Assembly: GCF_000813725.1 (NCBI RefSeq)
Contig: NZ_JWLD01000036.1
Location: 1-64,000, forward strand
From: Leisingera sp. ANG-Vp
GTDB taxonomy: Bacteria; Pseudomonadota; Alphaproteobacteria; Rhodobacterales; Rhodobacteraceae
Length of the DNA: 64,000 nucleotides
Direction of reading: 5' to 3'
Shown: positions 8,867-18,214 of the stretch, in pieces
Layout of the letters: each line of letters opens with the position of its first letter
Position numbering within the stretch: position 1 is the stretch's first letter
The notes under the pieces: generated by a model
Seen by the model: only the letters and a program-made list of their open reading frames with translations
Databases searched by the model: none
What the model was told of the DNA's origin: nothing
Made by a program: the position numbers and the translations under genes

Positions 8867-9906
8867 AGGACGCCAAGACAGACCGCCCGCTGCTGGAGAT
8901 CAGGAACCTGGAAAAACGGTTCGATCTCGACCACGGCTTCCTGGAGACGCTCAAGTTCAAGCAGGGCCGGATCGTGCGCGAGACCCGTTCGGTCCATGCG
9001 GTGAACAACATCTCGCTGGAGGCCAGCCGCGGCGAAGCACTCTGCGTGGTTGGCGAGTCCGGCTGCGGCAAGTCCACTGTGGCACGGCTGGTGGCCGGTC
9101 TGCTGACCCCGACCGCAGGCGAAATCCACTATGGCGGCCAGCGTATCGACAGCCTGTCGCGCGGCGAGATGCAGCCGTTGCGCAAGAAGATCCAGATGAT
9201 CTTCCAGAACCCCTACGCCTCGCTCAACCCGCGCATGACCATCCGGCAGGCGCTGGAGGAGCCGGTGCGCCATCACAACCCCGGCGCCTCGGCGGGCGAG
9301 GTGCGAGACAAGGTGACCGAGGTGATGATGTCGGTCGGCGTCGATCCCAGCTGGGCCAAGCGCTACCCGCATGAATTCTCCGGCGGCCAGCGCCAGAGGA
9401 TTGCCATCGCCCGCGCCCTGACGGTGGACCCAGAATTCATTATCGCCGATGAACCGATCAGCGCATTGGACGTCTCGATCCAGGCGCAGGTGCTGAACCT
9501 GATGCTGGAAGCCAAGGAAAGCCGCGGCCTCACCTATCTGTTCATCACCCATGACCTGAGCGTGGTGGAGCACTTCGGCACCCGCGTCGCAGTGCTTTAC
9601 CTCGGGTCGGTTTGCGAAGTGGCGGACACGCGGACATTGTTCTCCAACCCCAAACACCCCTATACTCGGGCCTTGCTGTCCGCGGTGCCGCAGCTCAAGG
9701 ACGACCGGCCGAACCATATCCGCCTGAAGGGCGAGATCCCGACGCCGATCAACCTGCCGCAAGGCTGCCCCTTCCAAAGCCGCTGCGCCTTTGCGGACGC
9801 GCGATGCAAGAGTGAAAAGCCCAAAGCCATTCACCAGCCCGATGGCAGCACTGTCGCCTGCCATGCTGTCGAAGAAGACAGGCTGGATGAGGTGGCCGCC
9901 GGTTAA
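8863..9906 (+). CDS. ABC importer ATPase, DppF type
   Basis: A 347-residue second ATPase of the importer. Walker A is GESGCGKS, the signature is EFSGGQRQR, and Walker B is FIIADEPISALD. The C-terminal extension carries CPFQSRCAFADARC. An insertion near residues 25-45 (DLDHGFLETLKFKQGRIV) is longer than in E. coli DppF but is seen in peptide-type ATPases. The start overlaps the previous gene by four bases. It is the last transport gene of the operon and is followed after 14 bp by a LysR gene. Confidence 0.95.
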   Translation: MKDAKTDRPLLEIRNLEKRFDLDHGFLETLKFKQGRIVRETRSVHAVNNISLEASRGEALCVVGESGCGKSTVARLVAGLLTPTAGEIHYGGQRIDSLSRGEMQPLRKKIQMIFQNPYASLNPRMTIRQALEEPVRHHNPGASAGEVRDKVTEVMMSVGVDPSWAKRYPHEFSGGQRQRIAIARALTVDPEFIIADEPISALDVSIQAQVLNLMLEAKESRGLTYLFITHDLSVVEHFGTRVAVLYLGSVCEVADTRTLFSNPKHPYTRALLSAVPQLKDDRPNHIRLKGEIPTPINLPQGCPFQSRCAFADARCKSEKPKAIHQPDGSTVACHAVEEDRLDEVAAG

Positions 9907-9920
9907 GACGGGACGCCCAG

Positions 9921-10841
9921 TTGGACATCATCTGGCTCAAAGATTTCGAGGCCCTGGTCGCGTGCAAGAATTTCTCGCGCGCGGCCGAGGAACGCAATGT
10001 CAGCCAGCCGGCTTTCTCCCGCCGCATCCGGGCGCTGGAGAATGAGATCGGCGTGCGGCTGATCAACCGCGAAACCCTGCCGCTGACGCTGACCCCGGCG
10101 GGGGAAGTGTTCCTGTCCCAGTCCCGCATCATGCTGCGCACCTACGAGGAAACCATCGAGCGCTGCCAGACTATCGATGCGGCCAGCGAGAACGTGATCC
10201 GCTTTGCCGCCTCGCAGTCGCTCTACATGACCCACTACAAAACCCTGATCGCGCCCCTGGCCAGCGAAGGGGGGCTGGACACCGACCTCAACTCCACCTC
10301 CTGGGCCGCCGATCAGTTCGTCAGCGCGCTGCAGCAGGGTTATTGCGACGTGATCCTGACCTACTGGCACCCGTCGATGGATTTCCTCGGGCCGCTGGAG
10401 GTCGCCAATTTCGAATACCTGACCCTTTCCACCGACCGCTATGTGCCGGTATCCCGCACCACCCCGGACGGCGCGCCGGAATTCGGCTTTAAGGAAGGTT
10501 CAAAGGACGCCGTGCCGCTCTTGTCTTATGGCGCGGTCTCGGCCCTGCGCTCGGTGCAGGAATTTGCGCTGGATCAGCTCTTGCCGGGGCAGAAGGTCTT
10601 TGTGGTCAACCAGAACGCTTTGGCAAACAGCGTCAAGGCGATGATTCAGGAGGGCTTTGGCATGGGCTGGCTGCCGCTGAGCCTGTGCCGCGAGGAGATT
10701 TCAGCAGGGCGGTTCGGGGTTGTCGACGAACGGCTGGCCACCGACCTGGAAATCCGCCTCTACCGCGATCCGCGAAGCACCAAGCAGACGCTGGACGTTC
10801 TGTGGAAGCAGCTGAAACGCTCCGCCCTGGAAACCGCCTGA
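9921..10841 (+). CDS. LysR-family transcriptional regulator
   Basis: A 306-residue LysR-type regulator with an N-terminal winged HTH (WLKDFEALVACKNFSRAAEERNVSQ region, about residues 4-60) and a C-terminal periplasmic-binding-protein-like effector domain. The start appears to be TTG at 9921, since the HTH would be truncated by any later start. It is co-oriented with the ABC importer only 14 bp downstream and is probably co-transcribed, suggesting it senses the imported solute or its product. It could instead act on the convergent GMC gene. Confidence 0.88.
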   Translation: MDIIWLKDFEALVACKNFSRAAEERNVSQPAFSRRIRALENEIGVRLINRETLPLTLTPAGEVFLSQSRIMLRTYEETIERCQTIDAASENVIRFAASQSLYMTHYKTLIAPLASEGGLDTDLNSTSWAADQFVSALQQGYCDVILTYWHPSMDFLGPLEVANFEYLTLSTDRYVPVSRTTPDGAPEFGFKEGSKDAVPLLSYGAVSALRSVQEFALDQLLPGQKVFVVNQNALANSVKAMIQEGFGMGWLPLSLCREEISAGRFGVVDERLATDLEIRLYRDPRSTKQTLDVLWKQLKRSALETA

Positions 10842-10906
10842 CCTCTGGTCTGGGCGCCTGGTTGATGGAGAGGGCTGGTTAAGGCCCTGACTTTCAGCGG
10901 TTAAAC

Positions 10907-12502
10907 TCAGCCGGACGCGGCAATCAGGTCGCTGGCCTTTTCGCCGATCATGATCGCCGGGGCATTTGTATTGCCCGAGACGATTTCCGGCATGATCGAG
11001 CAATCGGCCACCCGCAGACCGCGAATGCCATGCACGCGCAGCTCTGCGTCGACCACTGCATCCTCGCCCTGGCCCATCTTGCAGGTGCCGGTCGGGTGGT
11101 AGATCGAGGCGGTGTTGCTGCGCGCCCAGTCCAGCGTTGCCTCGTAATCATCCATCGGCAGGTCCGCGCTGGGGCGGAACTCCTCCGAGATCTTTGAGGT
11201 CAGCGGCGCGTGGCGGGCGATCTTGCGGGCGATGTTCACCCCGGCCACCACGGTGCGGCAGTCGGTTTCCGCCGACAGGTAGTTGGGAATGATCTTGGGG
11301 TAAGTATTCGGATCCGAGGACACGATCCGGATCTCGCCCTTGCTTTCGGGGCGCAGCTGGCAAACCGACATGGTGAAGGCGGAAAAGGGATCAGCGCCTT
11401 TGCCGGGGTTCTCGGCTGACAGCGGCTGCACGTGGAACTGGATGTCCGGGGTCTCCAGATCGTCGCGGGTCTTCATGAACCCAGTGGCAAGGCTTGCCGC
11501 CATTGTCATCGGCCCGGCCCGGAACAGCGCATACTTCAGGCCGATCTTGGCCTGGCCGAACAGGGTGCGGACCTCGTCGTTCAGAGTGGGCTCGTTGCAT
11601 TTGTAGACCAGCCGGGCCTGCAGGTGATCCTGCATGTTCTTGCCGACGCCATAGAGGTCCTTTTTGACCTCGATCCCCTGTTCGGCCAGCTGCGCGCCCT
11701 CGCCAATGCCTGACATCATCAGGATCTGGGGCGAGTTGATGGCGCCGCCTGACAGCACAATCTCGCGCCGTGCGGTGATGCGCTGGATCTGGCCTGCGCG
11801 GTCTTTATAAAGAACCGCCACAGCGCGGCCTTCCTGGATATCGACCTTTTGCACCATGGCCCGGGTGATGATTTGCAGGTTCTCACGCTTCTTCACCGGG
11901 TTCAGAAAGGCCACGGCCGAGCTGCAGCGGCGGCCATTCTTGGCCGTCAGCTGGAAGAAGCCGACGCCTTCCTGGCTGGCGCCGTTGTAATCAGGGTTGA
12001 ACGGATAGCCCGCAGCCTGCGCCGCCGCGACCCAGGCGTCGGTAATGGGGCGCTGGATGCGCATGTTGGAGACCGACAGCGGGCCGCCGCTGCCGTGAAA
12101 ATCATCCGCGCCGCGCTCGTTGTTTTCCGAGCGTTTGAACAGCGGCAGAACATCCTCCCAGCCCCAGCCTGCATTGCCCATCTGGCGCCAGCGGTCATAG
12201 TCCTGCGGCTGGCCGCGCACGTATAAAAGACCGTTCAGCGAGGAGGAACCGCCCAGCACCTTGCCGCGGGGCCATTCGATCGAGCGGCCATTGAGGCCCG
12301 GATCCGGCTCCGTCTTGTAGCACCAGTCGACCGAAGGGTTATGGATCGTCTTGAAGTAGCCGACGGGGATGTGAATCCAGGGATTGATATCCCGCCCGCC
12401 TGCCTCCAGCAGCACCACTTTGTTGTTAGGGTTTGCGCTCAGCCGGTTGGCGATGACGCACCCCGATGACCCCGCTCCGATAACAATGAAATCTGCTTCC
12501 AC
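10907..12502 (-). CDS. GMC-family FAD oxidoreductase, choline dehydrogenase-like
   Basis: A 531-residue glucose-methanol-choline oxidoreductase. The N-terminal FAD-binding motif is FIVIGAGSSGCVIANRLS, the GMC signature 1 region contains GKVLGGSSSLNGLLYVRG, signature 2 is GGAINSPQILMMSGIG, and the C-terminal active-site block has YHPTGTCKMG and NTNAPAIMIGEKASDLI. The family oxidises alcohols (choline and other primary or amino alcohols) to aldehydes. The start is a GTG at 12502 with GAGAAGG five bases upstream; an in-frame ATG at 12586 lies in the divergent promoter. No betaine aldehyde dehydrogenase is adjacent, and it is divergent from a TRAP transporter, so its substrate is probably the solute imported by that transporter rather than choline. 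Confidence 0.88.
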   Translation of the reverse strand: MEADFIVIGAGSSGCVIANRLSANPNNKVVLLEAGGRDINPWIHIPVGYFKTIHNPSVDWCYKTEPDPGLNGRSIEWPRGKVLGGSSSLNGLLYVRGQPQDYDRWRQMGNAGWGWEDVLPLFKRSENNERGADDFHGSGGPLSVSNMRIQRPITDAWVAAAQAAGYPFNPDYNGASQEGVGFFQLTAKNGRRCSSAVAFLNPVKKRENLQIITRAMVQKVDIQEGRAVAVLYKDRAGQIQRITARREIVLSGGAINSPQILMMSGIGEGAQLAEQGIEVKKDLYGVGKNMQDHLQARLVYKCNEPTLNDEVRTLFGQAKIGLKYALFRAGPMTMAASLATGFMKTRDDLETPDIQFHVQPLSAENPGKGADPFSAFTMSVCQLRPESKGEIRIVSSDPNTYPKIIPNYLSAETDCRTVVAGVNIARKIARHAPLTSKISEEFRPSADLPMDDYEATLDWARSNTASIYHPTGTCKMGQGEDAVVDAELRVHGIRGLRVADCSIMPEIVSGNTNAPAIMIGEKASDLIAASG

Positions 12503-12520
12503 GACCTTCTCTCCGGCTTG

Positions 12521-12535
12521 TGTGGAAAAAACTTC
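12521..12535 (+). promoter_or_regulatory. TGTGGAAAAAA motif in GMC/TRAP divergent promoter
   Basis: TGTGGAAAAAACTTC lies between the GMC start and the TRAP gene start. The 11-mer TGTGGAAAAAA recurs in an imperfect palindrome upstream of the Amt-like gene (18,407-18,417). A shared site would put GMC, TRAP and Amt-like genes under one regulator, most simply the IclR protein encoded between them. This is inferred from two sites only. Confidence 0.35.
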
Positions 12536-12610
12536 TATACAGATCGCAGGAAATAATCTAGATATTTTTGATACGAAACGTCTCAATAATTGATCTTAGG
12601 GAGGAGAATT

Positions 12611-13843
12611 ATGGGGCTTACTGATAAATTGGGCCGCATTTCGCGGCGGGATCTGTTCCGCGTAGCAGGGACTTACGGGATGAGCTCGACCCTGCTTGCG
12701 GCAGGCAGCTTTGGCGGTGCGATGAGCCTGGCCAATCTCGCCTCGGCAGCCGAATCGACCTACGAGCGGCGCTTTTCCAAGCCTGCCAAGCACACGCTGA
12801 AGTTCGGCGCCTCGGGCTTTAATGCGCGCAACCTGCTGATCGAGCGGGCCGGCGCCTTGGAGTTCGCACGCGACCTGGAAGCTCGGACGGATGGGGAGAT
12901 CCGGATCGAGTTCATCGGCGACAACCAGATCTGCGGCCAGCTGAGCTGTGTTGAGAAAACCCAGCAGGGGATTGTCGACATCTACGCAGCTTCGACCCAG
13001 AACTCGGCTGGCGGCGCGCCTTACCTGAACGTGCTGGACTATGCCTTCATGTTCCCCGGCCGCGCCTCGCAGTATCATTTCCTCTATCACCCCAAGAGCC
13101 AGGAAATCCTGCGCGACCCGCTGGAGAAGCGTCACGGGCTGAAATTCCTGTTCAGCCATTGCGAGCTGCGCGGCATCCAGCTGGGCCTGAAATACAAGGA
13201 CCAGCCGACCATCACCAAGCTGGAGCAGCTGTTCGGCACCAAGAACCGCGTGACCGGCACCCAGCTGGGCCGCATCGCCATGAAGGCGCTGAACCTGAAC
13301 CCGGTGCCGGTGGCCTGGGAGGAAACCCTGGACGGGTTGAAACAGGGCCTGATCGACGGCGCCGAAACCTGGGCCTCGGCCGTGGCCTATGCCAACATGT
13401 CGCCGGTGGTCAGCCAGTCCGTCGACCTCAAGTTCTTCTGCGGCACCGAGCACACCTCGATGTCAGCCAAGGTCTTTGACGGTCTCGAAGGCTACCTGCA
13501 GGACGCGGTGATGGAGAGCGCCTATTGGGCCCAGGCCCATGTGCAGGCGGCCAACGAGGCGGCGCTGGTCAAGACGGTCGGCTTCTCGGACCCGCAGCTG
13601 CCCGGCACAATGTTTGTCGAGCACGACGTGCGGCCGGCCTTCCTGCCGGACAGCGAGATCCGCATGGCCGAGGAAATGTGCTCGCCCGAGTTCCAGCCGC
13701 AGCTGTGGGAACAGTGGCGCGACCGCCTGAACAAATGGGCAGGCGGCATCGACACCTACCAGGAAATCTACAACATCGCGCGCGAAGTCGACAAAGACAT
13801 GAAGCCCGAAAACGTGGAGCCCCGCCGCTGGTGGAAAGGCTGA
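12611..13843 (+). CDS. TRAP transporter solute-binding protein (DctP family)
   Basis: A 410-residue periplasmic binding protein. The N-terminus has a twin-arginine export signal (SRRDLFRVAG followed by a hydrophobic, alanine-rich stretch ending near LASAAES), so it is probably exported folded. The mature part follows the DctP fold with LKFGASGFNARN at the first strand and TKNRVTGTQLGRIAMKALNLNPVPVAWEETLDGLKQGLIDG, the region carrying the ligand-contact arginine in the family. The ATG at 12611 follows GGGAGGAG. It is the first gene of dctP-dctQ-dctM; a hairpin separates it from dctQ. The ligand is probably a carboxylate or similar small acid, but this is not determined. Confidence 0.9.
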   Translation: MGLTDKLGRISRRDLFRVAGTYGMSSTLLAAGSFGGAMSLANLASAAESTYERRFSKPAKHTLKFGASGFNARNLLIERAGALEFARDLEARTDGEIRIEFIGDNQICGQLSCVEKTQQGIVDIYAASTQNSAGGAPYLNVLDYAFMFPGRASQYHFLYHPKSQEILRDPLEKRHGLKFLFSHCELRGIQLGLKYKDQPTITKLEQLFGTKNRVTGTQLGRIAMKALNLNPVPVAWEETLDGLKQGLIDGAETWASAVAYANMSPVVSQSVDLKFFCGTEHTSMSAKVFDGLEGYLQDAVMESAYWAQAHVQAANEAALVKTVGFSDPQLPGTMFVEHDVRPAFLPDSEIRMAEEMCSPEFQPQLWEQWRDRLNKWAGGIDTYQEIYNIAREVDKDMKPENVEPRRWWKG

Positions 13844-13867
13844 CCGGCACTTAGGCTGAAACGATCC

Positions 13868-13899
13868 GTTCCCCGGCGCTGCAACCGGCGCCGGGGAAC
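13868..13899 (+). terminator. Hairpin between TRAP dctP and dctQ genes
   Basis: Perfect 12-bp stem (13,868-13,879 with 13,888-13,899) and an 8-base loop. There is no T-run. As after the ABC binding protein, it probably protects or attenuates so that the binding protein outnumbers the membrane subunits. Confidence 0.7.
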
Positions 13900-13941
13900 G
13901 CCCCTCCGGACGGGAGACCGGAGGTTTCATGGGAGGAACGA

Positions 13942-14610
13942 ATGACGCTCTGGTCTGATATCAGTGCGATTTTCAGCGCGTTTGCATCGCAGGACAGCTG
14001 GGAAATCCGCAACGCCTTGGAAAGCAATGCAGCCTGGGTGCTGGGCACCGCCGCCGCCGCCATCGGCGGCCTGGTGGTGATGCTGATCTACAAGCTGGTA
14101 CCGCTGCTGGACCGGCATCTGGAGCGCACCATCATGGTGTGGAGCTACCTGGCGATTGCCTTCATCATTTTCTGGGGCGTGATCGACCGCTTCGTCTTCA
14201 AGAACCAGGAGCCCTGGTCCACAACCATCCCGCCCTTGCTGTTCATGGTGATGGCCTGGTTCGGCGCGGCCTTTAACGTCAGGCTCCGCACGCATCTGAG
14301 TTTCTCTGAATTCCGCACCATCATGCCCCGCTGGGCGCAGATGGGCTGCCTGGCATTGGACGCGGTGCTGTGGTTCGGCTTTGCTGTCATTGTTTTTGTG
14401 ACCACCACACGGCTGACCGCGCTGTCGGCCTCCAACTTCCAGATCGTGCTGGGCACCGACAGCGTGCTGCAGTGGTGGTTCCTGATCACCGCTCCGCTGT
14501 CCTTTGTCCTGATGATCGCCCGGGTGTTTGAAAACCTGGCCGACGACATCCGCAACTACCGCAGCGGTAAACAGCTGATCAAACAGGCCGTGATCGGAGG
14601 AGACGTGTAA
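13942..14610 (+). CDS. TRAP transporter small permease (DctQ family)
   Basis: A 222-residue inner-membrane protein with four hydrophobic segments (near residues 30-55, 65-85, 125-155 and 175-195), the expected topology for DctQ. GGGAGGAACGA precedes the ATG. Its stop codon overlaps the start of the large permease (TAATG), indicating translational coupling. It connects the binding protein and the large permease in a sodium- or proton-driven importer. Confidence 0.88.
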   Translation: MTLWSDISAIFSAFASQDSWEIRNALESNAAWVLGTAAAAIGGLVVMLIYKLVPLLDRHLERTIMVWSYLAIAFIIFWGVIDRFVFKNQEPWSTTIPPLLFMVMAWFGAAFNVRLRTHLSFSEFRTIMPRWAQMGCLALDAVLWFGFAVIVFVTTTRLTALSASNFQIVLGTDSVLQWWFLITAPLSFVLMIARVFENLADDIRNYRSGKQLIKQAVIGGDV

Positions 14611-15968
14611 TGGATACCGGAACCTGGGTCACGCTGATCTCGCTTGGGGTCACCTTCCTGTTCATGCTGGGGGTGCCTGTGCTGCTGGTCATCGGCTATT
14701 GGGTCATCGGCTGCTCCTTTGTGCTGGGGCTGACGCTCGACAACATGGGTGCGGAGCTGCTGAACGTGTTCAACAAGGGTTTTGCTCTTCTGGCCATGCC
14801 GCTGTTCATCCTGACCGGCGACCTGATCAACCAGTCGGGCATTGCGCGGCGGCTCTCGGACTTCGCCTATGCCTGCCTAGGCTGGATGCGCGGTGGGCTG
14901 GCGATGGCCTCATTGGGAGCCTGTGGATTGTTCGCTGCGATCTCCGGCTCCAACTCGGCCACCACCGCCACCATTGGCTCCATGTTGCACCCGGAAATGG
15001 TCAAGGGCGGGTATGACGAGCGTTTCTCGGCCGCAACCGCCGCTGCGGGCGGCACCGTTGGTATCATCATCCCACCGTCGATCATCTTCATCGTCTACGG
15101 CTTCCTGATGAACCTGCCGATCTCGGACCTGTTTGTGGCCGGCATCCTGCCGGGCGCAATGATGGTCGTCGGCATGCAGCTCGCCTGCTGGATCATCTGC
15201 TATCGCAACGGCTGGGGCTTCCTGATCCCGCTGCAGCTGACCCGGGTGCTGAAAACCGCCTTTGGCGCCTGGCTCGGCTTCTTTGCCATCGGCCTGGTGC
15301 TGTGGGGCATCTACACCGGCAAGTTTTCCCCGACTGAGGCCGCAGGCGTCACCGTCGGCTTCTGCGTCATCGCGGGCGTTCTGTCCTGGGTGGTGACCAA
15401 AATCACCGGCGCCAGGTCTGACAAAACCTGGGAGGAGAAATCCTATGCAGAAATGCTGGTGGTCGAAGGTTTCACCATCCCGCAAATCCCCTCCATCGTA
15501 GTGCGCTCGGCGCAGATCACCGGCATCCTGGCGCCGCTGATCGCGATTTCGGTGGTGATGCAGCAGATCCTGTCGCTCTTGGGCGCGCAGCAGACCATCG
15601 GTGATTTCGTCACCTCCATGGGCGGCTACCATGCGGTGCTGTTCACCTCGATGGTAATCGTGTTCTTCTCGGGCATGGTGCTGGAAAGCCTGCCGGTCAC
15701 TATCATTCTCGCCCCGATCCTGGCGCCGATTGCGGCCTCGGTCGGGGTTGATCCGATCCATTTCTCGGTGATCTTCCTGGTTGGTGCATCCATCGGCTTC
15801 ATCACGCCGCCTTACGGGCTGAACCTCTACGTCGCATCCGGCGTCACCGGTGTTCCGTATTTCCGCCTGCTTCGTTATACAGTTCCTTACCTTGCAGCCC
15901 TGATCGGGGTCTGGGTGCTGGTTTCGCTGGTGCCTGACTTCGCCCTGGTGCTGCTGCCCAACAAGTAG
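14610..15968 (+). CDS. TRAP transporter large permease (DctM family)
   Basis: A 452-residue integral membrane protein with about a dozen hydrophobic segments. It has the DctM-type PLFILTGDLINQSGIARRL, the conserved AISGSNSATTATIGSMLHPEM stretch after the third segment, and the matching C-terminal GFITPPYGLNLYV. It forms the translocation pathway for the substrate delivered by the DctP protein. It is overlapped by dctQ and followed after 13 bp by the IclR gene, which suggests all four genes are one transcript. Confidence 0.93.
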   Translation: MDTGTWVTLISLGVTFLFMLGVPVLLVIGYWVIGCSFVLGLTLDNMGAELLNVFNKGFALLAMPLFILTGDLINQSGIARRLSDFAYACLGWMRGGLAMASLGACGLFAAISGSNSATTATIGSMLHPEMVKGGYDERFSAATAAAGGTVGIIIPPSIIFIVYGFLMNLPISDLFVAGILPGAMMVVGMQLACWIICYRNGWGFLIPLQLTRVLKTAFGAWLGFFAIGLVLWGIYTGKFSPTEAAGVTVGFCVIAGVLSWVVTKITGARSDKTWEEKSYAEMLVVEGFTIPQIPSIVVRSAQITGILAPLIAISVVMQQILSLLGAQQTIGDFVTSMGGYHAVLFTSMVIVFFSGMVLESLPVTIILAPILAPIAASVGVDPIHFSVIFLVGASIGFITPPYGLNLYVASGVTGVPYFRLLRYTVPYLAALIGVWVLVSLVPDFALVLLPNK

Positions 15969-15981
15969 GGAACAAGCGGCC

Positions 15982-16755
15982 ATGGCAGAGGACGCGCCGG
16001 ATAAGAAAGAGGGGCAAATCCCCACCAACCTGCGCCTCTTGGTGCTGCTGGAAGAAGTGGCCAGGCGCGGGGTGGCGGTGAAACCGGCCGAGATGATCGA
16101 GGCCATGGGGCTGCCCAAGCCGACCGTCCACCGCCTGATGCAGACCGCCGAAGCCGAAGGCTTTCTGCAGCGCGACCTTGATGGGCGGGCCTACGGGCCC
16201 GGCCCCCGGCTGCGCAAGCTGGCGCTCAATACCATGTCGTCGGAACATCTGCGCACGGCCCGCCTCAGCATCCTCAAAAGCGTGGCTGAGGATTTCGGGG
16301 AAACCTGCAACCTGGCGACCCCGGACCGGGAAGGGATGATCTACCTCGACAGGGTCGAAACCAAATGGCCGCTGCGCATCCAGCTGCCGATTGGCACCGA
16401 GGTGCCTTTCCACTGCACCGCCAGCGGCAAGATGTATCTCTCCACCCTGAAAGCCAGTTCGCTGGAGGCGGTGCTGCGCTCGCGCCCGCTGTCCTCCATG
16501 ACGGAGCAGACACGAACGGATCCGGATGCGCTAATCGGTGAGCTGGACGAGATTCGCAGCCGCGGCTTCTCCACCGACGAAGAGGAGTTCATTGCCGGCA
16601 TGGTGGCTATCGCAGTGCCGGTCAGGGATGCCCGCAGCCGGCTGATGGCCACTTTGTCAATCCACGCCCCGGTGCAGCGCCGCAGCCTGGAGGATCTGAT
16701 AGGGTTTCTTCCATCATTGCAGAAGGCCGCCGCTGAACTGGCCAATCTTTCCTGA
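15982..16755 (+). CDS. IclR-family transcriptional regulator
   Basis: A 257-residue regulator with an N-terminal winged HTH (NLRLLVLLEEVARRGVAVKPAEM...PKPTVHRLMQ, about residues 14-65) and a C-terminal IclR effector domain (about 80-250). It is the last gene of the TRAP operon and ends before a bidirectional terminator. It is the natural candidate to control the TRAP operon, the divergent GMC gene and possibly the Amt-like gene, which share a TGTGGAAAAAA motif upstream. Confidence 0.9.
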   Translation: MAEDAPDKKEGQIPTNLRLLVLLEEVARRGVAVKPAEMIEAMGLPKPTVHRLMQTAEAEGFLQRDLDGRAYGPGPRLRKLALNTMSSEHLRTARLSILKSVAEDFGETCNLATPDREGMIYLDRVETKWPLRIQLPIGTEVPFHCTASGKMYLSTLKASSLEAVLRSRPLSSMTEQTRTDPDALIGELDEIRSRGFSTDEEEFIAGMVAIAVPVRDARSRLMATLSIHAPVQRRSLEDLIGFLPSLQKAAAELANLS

Positions 16756-16797
16756 CCGGCCGTCCCCGGCAATTCCACTGGAGTTCCTCAAAAAAAA

Positions 16798-16819
16798 GGC
16801 CCCGGCAGATACCGGGGCC
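16798..16819. terminator. Bidirectional terminator between IclR and Amt-like genes
   Basis: Perfect 8-bp stem GGCCCCGG/CCGGGGCC with a six-base loop. Seven A's lie on the left and TCTTTGTTT on the right, so it can end transcription of both convergent genes. Confidence 0.85.
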
Positions 16820-16840
16820 GATCTTTGTTTCTCCGCTGGA

Positions 16841-18214
16841 TCAGGCGTTCTGAACGTTGTCCGCGTGGGTGATGACGTCGGGCTCCAGATCCCAGACTTT
16901 GCCGTCAAGACCGTCAATCTGGTCGTCCTCAGAGACCCGCAAGCCTACGGTCCGTTCCAGAATGAAGCTCAGGATCAGCGCGGTGACCACACCGGTGCCG
17001 ATGCAGGTCGCGGTGCCCGCCAGCTGCATCACCAGTGAGATTTCACCATGCTGGAACGCGTAGGCGCCTTCCTCAATGCCGAAGAAACCGCCGCGCGGGG
17101 TGCCGGCCTTGAACAGCCCCAGCATCACCATGCCCAGAGTGCCGCAGCCCAGGAACAGCGGGAACAGCTTATGCTCGTCAATGCCGCGCTTGAGGGTGAA
17201 CTCGTAGACGATGAAGGCTGCAAACGGCGCCACCAGCCCGACAACAAAGGCCTGCCAGGGCAGATAGACATCAAAGCCGGATGCACCTGCAACATAGCCC
17301 GCAAGCGGACCCAGCAGGGTATAGGCGTAGTTGCCGGAGACATAGGCAATTACCAGGCCGGTCACCGCGCCGCCGGCCCAGACCAGGGCATAGTTGTTGA
17401 TGGCAATGCCAACACTGGTATCAGCCATGGTCACACTGACCGCCAGCGCTTCCGGATCAAAGAAGAACAGGCAGGACAGGATCACCATCGGCAGGCCGGC
17501 AAAGATCAGCAGCAGGCCAGGGGCGCACAGGCCGATGCTCGGTGCCAGGTACTTCGACACTCGCGGATGCGGGGTCATCATGCCCGGTCGGGCGCCCAGC
17601 TTGGGGGTGAACACCAGCGCCATGCCGGCCGGGAACAGGTAGACGAAGCCCACGCCGAAGAAGTCGTGGAAGCCTGCGTTGGTCAGGGGGCCGACCGAAC
17701 CCCAGGTGGCCCAGCTCAGCGCCGAAGAAACCACGGCTGCGACGATGCAGGTGATGAAATAGGCCGAAGCCTTCATCCGCTCGGACACGGCGAAATGCAG
17801 CAGGATGTTGATGATGCCTGCAAACACCGCCAGGAAGAACACAAAGATCTGGAAGGTGTTAAGCCCCGGGAAGATCGCCGGATCAACATGGTGCGCGACC
17901 GAATTGGTCATGGCGCCGCCCAGCCACCAATCCTTGATCGAATCCATCATGGTTGCATCGGCCATGATGTAGTACTGGCCCGCCCACAGGCCAAAGCCGA
18001 TCACATAGTAGGTTGCAAAGCCCAAGAAAAATCCGAGCGTCTTTTCGATTGTGGAATTAAAGAGATTCCTGCGCCGTGCGGTGCCCGCGTCGATCAGCAG
18101 AAGCCCGACAACCACCAGAAGTGCCCCGACAACGCCCGAAGCGTACAGAATGTTCTGCACCAGCGAATTCAGGGTGACCTGCTGAGCATATATTGCGCTC
18201 ACGTCCAATGACAT
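16841..18214 (-). CDS. Ammonium transporter (Amt) family homologue lacking both pore histidines
   Basis: A 457-residue polytopic membrane protein with the Amt layout: about eleven hydrophobic segments, LHFAVSERMKASAYF aligning with the AmtB segment around ALAERIRFSA, and a C-terminal tail GLRVSEDDQIDGLD matching AmtB GLRVPEEQEREGLD. In my hand alignment the two pore histidines of E. coli AmtB (H168, H318) fall on Tyr192 and Phe354, while the AmtB D160 equivalent is kept as Asp184. Ammonium conduction as known from AmtB is therefore doubtful; another small amine or a sensing role is possible. GGGAGG supports the ATG at 18,214. No glnK/glnB-type gene is adjacent, unlike classical amtB. It is convergent with the TRAP/IclR operon. 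Confidence 0.8.
   Translation of the reverse strand: MSLDVSAIYAQQVTLNSLVQNILYASGVVGALLVVVGLLLIDAGTARRRNLFNSTIEKTLGFFLGFATYYVIGFGLWAGQYYIMADATMMDSIKDWWLGGAMTNSVAHHVDPAIFPGLNTFQIFVFFLAVFAGIINILLHFAVSERMKASAYFITCIVAAVVSSALSWATWGSVGPLTNAGFHDFFGVGFVYLFPAGMALVFTPKLGARPGMMTPHPRVSKYLAPSIGLCAPGLLLIFAGLPMVILSCLFFFDPEALAVSVTMADTSVGIAINNYALVWAGGAVTGLVIAYVSGNYAYTLLGPLAGYVAGASGFDVYLPWQAFVVGLVAPFAAFIVYEFTLKRGIDEHKLFPLFLGCGTLGMVMLGLFKAGTPRGGFFGIEEGAYAFQHGEISLVMQLAGTATCIGTGVVTALILSFILERTVGLRVSEDDQIDGLDGKVWDLEPDVITHADNVQNA

Noticed and set aside
10907-12502. Naming the GMC gene betA
   Set aside because: No betB or betI is adjacent, and the divergent TRAP transporter points to another substrate.
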